From Streptomyces geranii (GTDB taxonomy: Bacteria > Actinomycetota > Actinomycetes > Streptomycetales > Streptomycetaceae): 64,000 bases of DNA. Below, one piece after another: positions 62,452 to 64,000 of the stretch. The notes under the pieces were generated by a model. That model made no database searches. It was not told the DNA's origin and worked only from the letters and a program-made list of their open reading frames with translations. The position numbers and the translations under genes were made by a program. Numbering within the stretch: the stretch's first letter is position 1; each line of letters opens with the position of its first letter. The DNA is taken from assembly GCF_002954775.1 (NCBI RefSeq), contig NZ_PJME01000005.1:124001-188000 (forward strand). The letters run 5' to 3'.

Positions 62452-63786
62452 TCACACCGCCAGGTTCTCGCGCAACGTGGCACCGGCGACAGGGGCGGCG
62501 AGGGCACCTCGGCGGCGCAGTTCCGGCAGGAGCAGCTCGCTGATGTCGGCGAGACCGGAGGGCATGGCGAGCGGGCTGGAGAGCATGTAGCCGCCGCGCG
62601 ACCCGGTCGCCGCGAAGTTCTCCTGCAGCGCGTCGGCGACCGACTCGGCGTCCCCGACGATGCTGTGGTCGAGCCCGGTCGCCCGGCCCCTGCCGTGGTC
62701 GAAGAACTCGTCGCGGCTCATCGTCGACTCCTCCCCGAACTCCGCGACGAGCGAACCGACTAGCCCGGCGGGGGACGCGTTGGCCGCGAGGAGTTCGTCG
62801 CGCAGCTCACCCAGCCGGAAGGACTCCGGGAGCGTGGAGAGGTCGTAACCCATGTTGTGCGAGAGGTGGATGGCGACGGTCTCCTCGTTCCAGAAGGCGT
62901 GCACCTCGTCGCGGCGCGCCCGTGCCTCGGCGGCCGTGCGGCCGACGATGACCTGGGTGGCCCAGAGGATGCCCGTGTCGGCCGGGTCCCGTCGCTCGGC
63001 GAGGAGTGCCTCGTCGAGGAGTCGGCGATGCCGCTGCTGGGAGGCGAGGTTGCCGCCGAAGCCGAAGATCAGGTCGGCGAAACGGGCCGAAGCGGCAATG
63101 CCACGGGGCGAGTTGCCTGCCTGGACGATGAGCGGATGGATCTGCGGACCCGGTACGGAGGCGAGCGGCCCCTTCACGTCGAAGAAGCGGCCCTTGTGGT
63201 CGATCGGGTGCACCTTGGCCGGATCGGCGAACCGGCCCGTCTCCCGGTCGCGCACGATCGCGTCGGGTGCCACGGAGTCCCACAGCGCACGGCAGACCTC
63301 GACGAACTCCTCCATGCGCTCGTAGCGCAGATCGTGGTCCATCAGCTCGCCGAAGCCGTAGTTCGCCGCGTCCGCGCCCCTGGTCGAGGCGACCACGTTG
63401 AACGCGATGCGCCCGCCGGTGACATGGTCGAGGGAGTTCAGCAGCCGGGCGACGTAGAACGGGTGCATGAAGGTCGACGAGTACGTCAGCCCGAAGCCGA
63501 TCCGTTCCGTCACCGTGGCCATCGCCGCGATGACGGGTGCCATGTCGTGGCGCGGCCACTGGATGCCCCACTCCACGGCAGGCTCGATTCCGCCGCGCCA
63601 GGTGCTGGGGATGCCGCTGCCGTCGCCGAAGAACAGCAGGCCCACACCGGCGCGTTCGGCCGTCCGCGCCAGTTCCATGAACATGCGTACGTCGGGGAAG
63701 TCCAGCCCCACCCAGGAGCCCGGGCGGGCCCAGGCTCCCTCGGTGTGGGTGAAGGAGAGGTCGAAACCTATGTGCATGCCGCTCAT
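62452..63786 (-). CDS. Class C flavin-dependent monooxygenase (NtaA/SnaA/DszA family)
   Basis: A 444-residue luciferase-like TIM barrel with the NtaA-group markers: [30 protein letters not shown], and the [14 protein letters not shown] loop. Such enzymes use FMNH2 from a partner reductase to cleave N-C or S-C bonds, as in nitrilotriacetate, dibenzothiophene sulfone or heterocycle oxidation. Two reductase genes lie downstream in the operon. Its ATG overlaps the hydrolase stop (ATGA). The substrate cannot be read from sequence. Confidence 0.92.
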   Translation of the reverse strand: MSGMHIGFDLSFTHTEGAWARPGSWVGLDFPDVRMFMELARTAERAGVGLLFFGDGSGIPSTWRGGIEPAVEWGIQWPRHDMAPVIAAMATVTERIGFGLTYSSTFMHPFYVARLLNSLDHVTGGRIAFNVVASTRGADAANYGFGELMDHDLRYERMEEFVEVCRALWDSVAPDAIVRDRETGRFADPAKVHPIDHKGRFFDVKGPLASVPGPQIHPLIVQAGNSPRGIAASARFADLIFGFGGNLASQQRHRRLLDEALLAERRDPADTGILWATQVIVGRTAAEARARRDEVHAFWNEETVAIHLSHNMGYDLSTLPESFRLGELRDELLAANASPAGLVGSLVAEFGEESTMSRDEFFDHGRGRATGLDHSIVGDAESVADALQENFAATGSRGGYMLSSPLAMPSGLADISELLLPELRRRGALAAPVAGATLRENLAV

Positions 63787-64000
63787 CGCGAGTTCCTCTC
63801 CCACAGCGCGGTGACCTCGTCGGCGTCGGCGAGCACGGCGACGTTCAGCGCGAGTTGCTGAAGTGCCGCCGCGTTGACGTCGAGGTCGTAGGCGGCCGTG
63901 GCGTCGCCGGGCACCACGACCGGCCAGTCCAGCTGTACGGCGTCCTGGGCGGTGGCGTACACACAGCACTCGCTGGTCAGCCCCACCACGGTCAGCCAGC
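63783..64000 (-). CDS. Isochorismatase-family cysteine hydrolase, C-terminal part (cut by window end)
   Basis: The visible 71 residues are the end of a cysteine hydrolase: L-T-S-E-C-C-V-Y-A-T-A-Q-D-A contains the catalytic Cys and the G-x-x-T-x-x-C-V-x-x-T-A-x-D-A family motif, followed by the last beta strands and helix. Members include nicotinamidase, isochorismatase and the RutB ureidoacrylate hydrolase. With a flavin monooxygenase and a flavin reductase next to it, the set resembles the RutA/RutB/RutF logic, although the monooxygenase belongs to another subgroup. The N-terminus lies beyond the window. Confidence 0.85.
   Translation of the reverse strand, partial: WLTVVGLTSECCVYATAQDAVQLDWPVVVPGDATAAYDLDVNAAALQQLALNVAVLADADEVTALWERNSR

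Overview
The window is very GC-rich actinobacterial DNA. Third-position G/C bias, many GTG/TTG starts, 4-bp ATGA/GTGA stop-start overlaps, Tat and lipoprotein signals, a single in-frame TTA codon and Streptomyces-style intergenic repeats all point to a Streptomyces chromosome, probably an accessory-rich arm or sub-arm region. I recognised no rRNA, tRNA, CRISPR array or transposase. Both ends cut genes.

Layout. (1) 1-10.6 kb is a catabolic divergon. Leftward runs an OpuC-type quaternary-amine ABC transporter (ATPase, two permeases, lipoprotein). After a strong hairpin follows a second leftward run: RpiR regulator, cytochrome P450, cyclase-family hydrolase, ThDP enzyme. Rightward from the same intergenic region run an ornithine-cyclodeaminase-family enzyme, a histidine-ammonia-lyase-like enzyme whose cofactor-forming Ala-Ser-Gly has lost its Gly, and an amidohydrolase. 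(2) 10.7-12.8 kb is a secreted GH10 xylanase fused to a GH62 arabinofuranosidase, with its own promoter and palindrome. (3) 12.8-19.6 kb is a steroid C/D-ring (HIP-CoA) degradation cluster: ipdBA leftward; ipdC, echA20, fadE30, fadE33 and ipdF rightward. (4) 19.65-19.86 kb is a mirrored block of G and C homopolymers inside a Streptomyces repeat, probably a sequencing artefact. (5) 19.9-23.7 kb holds a P450 without an ExxR motif, an NDH-2-like flavoprotein and a quinone-oxidoreductase-like protein.

(6) 23.8-53 kb is a large surface-polysaccharide locus of the Wzx/Wzy type. Five genes spread over two operons match the WbpA/B/E/D/I route to a UDP-diacetamido-uronic acid. A second aminotransferase/NeuD acyltransferase/epimerase set suggests another amino sugar. 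There is an initiating phosphoglycosyltransferase, a TagA/WecG transferase, several GT2 enzymes, a methyltransferase, a flippase, three Wzz-like modules (one fused to the polymerase), a beta-helix lipoprotein and a 1200-residue secreted protein. A GT2, an MFS transporter and a beta-propeller protein close the region.

(7) 53-60 kb is a leaderless ROK regulator followed by secreted GH27 alpha-galactosidase, GH95 alpha-fucosidase and SGNH esterase genes, a plant-glycan utilisation operon. (8) 60-64 kb is a tightly overlapping operon of isochorismatase-family hydrolase (cut by the window end), class C flavin monooxygenase, MFS exporter, FMN reductase and flavin reductase, probably catabolism of a small heteroatom-containing compound.

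All function assignments rest on motifs and context read by eye; no database search was run.
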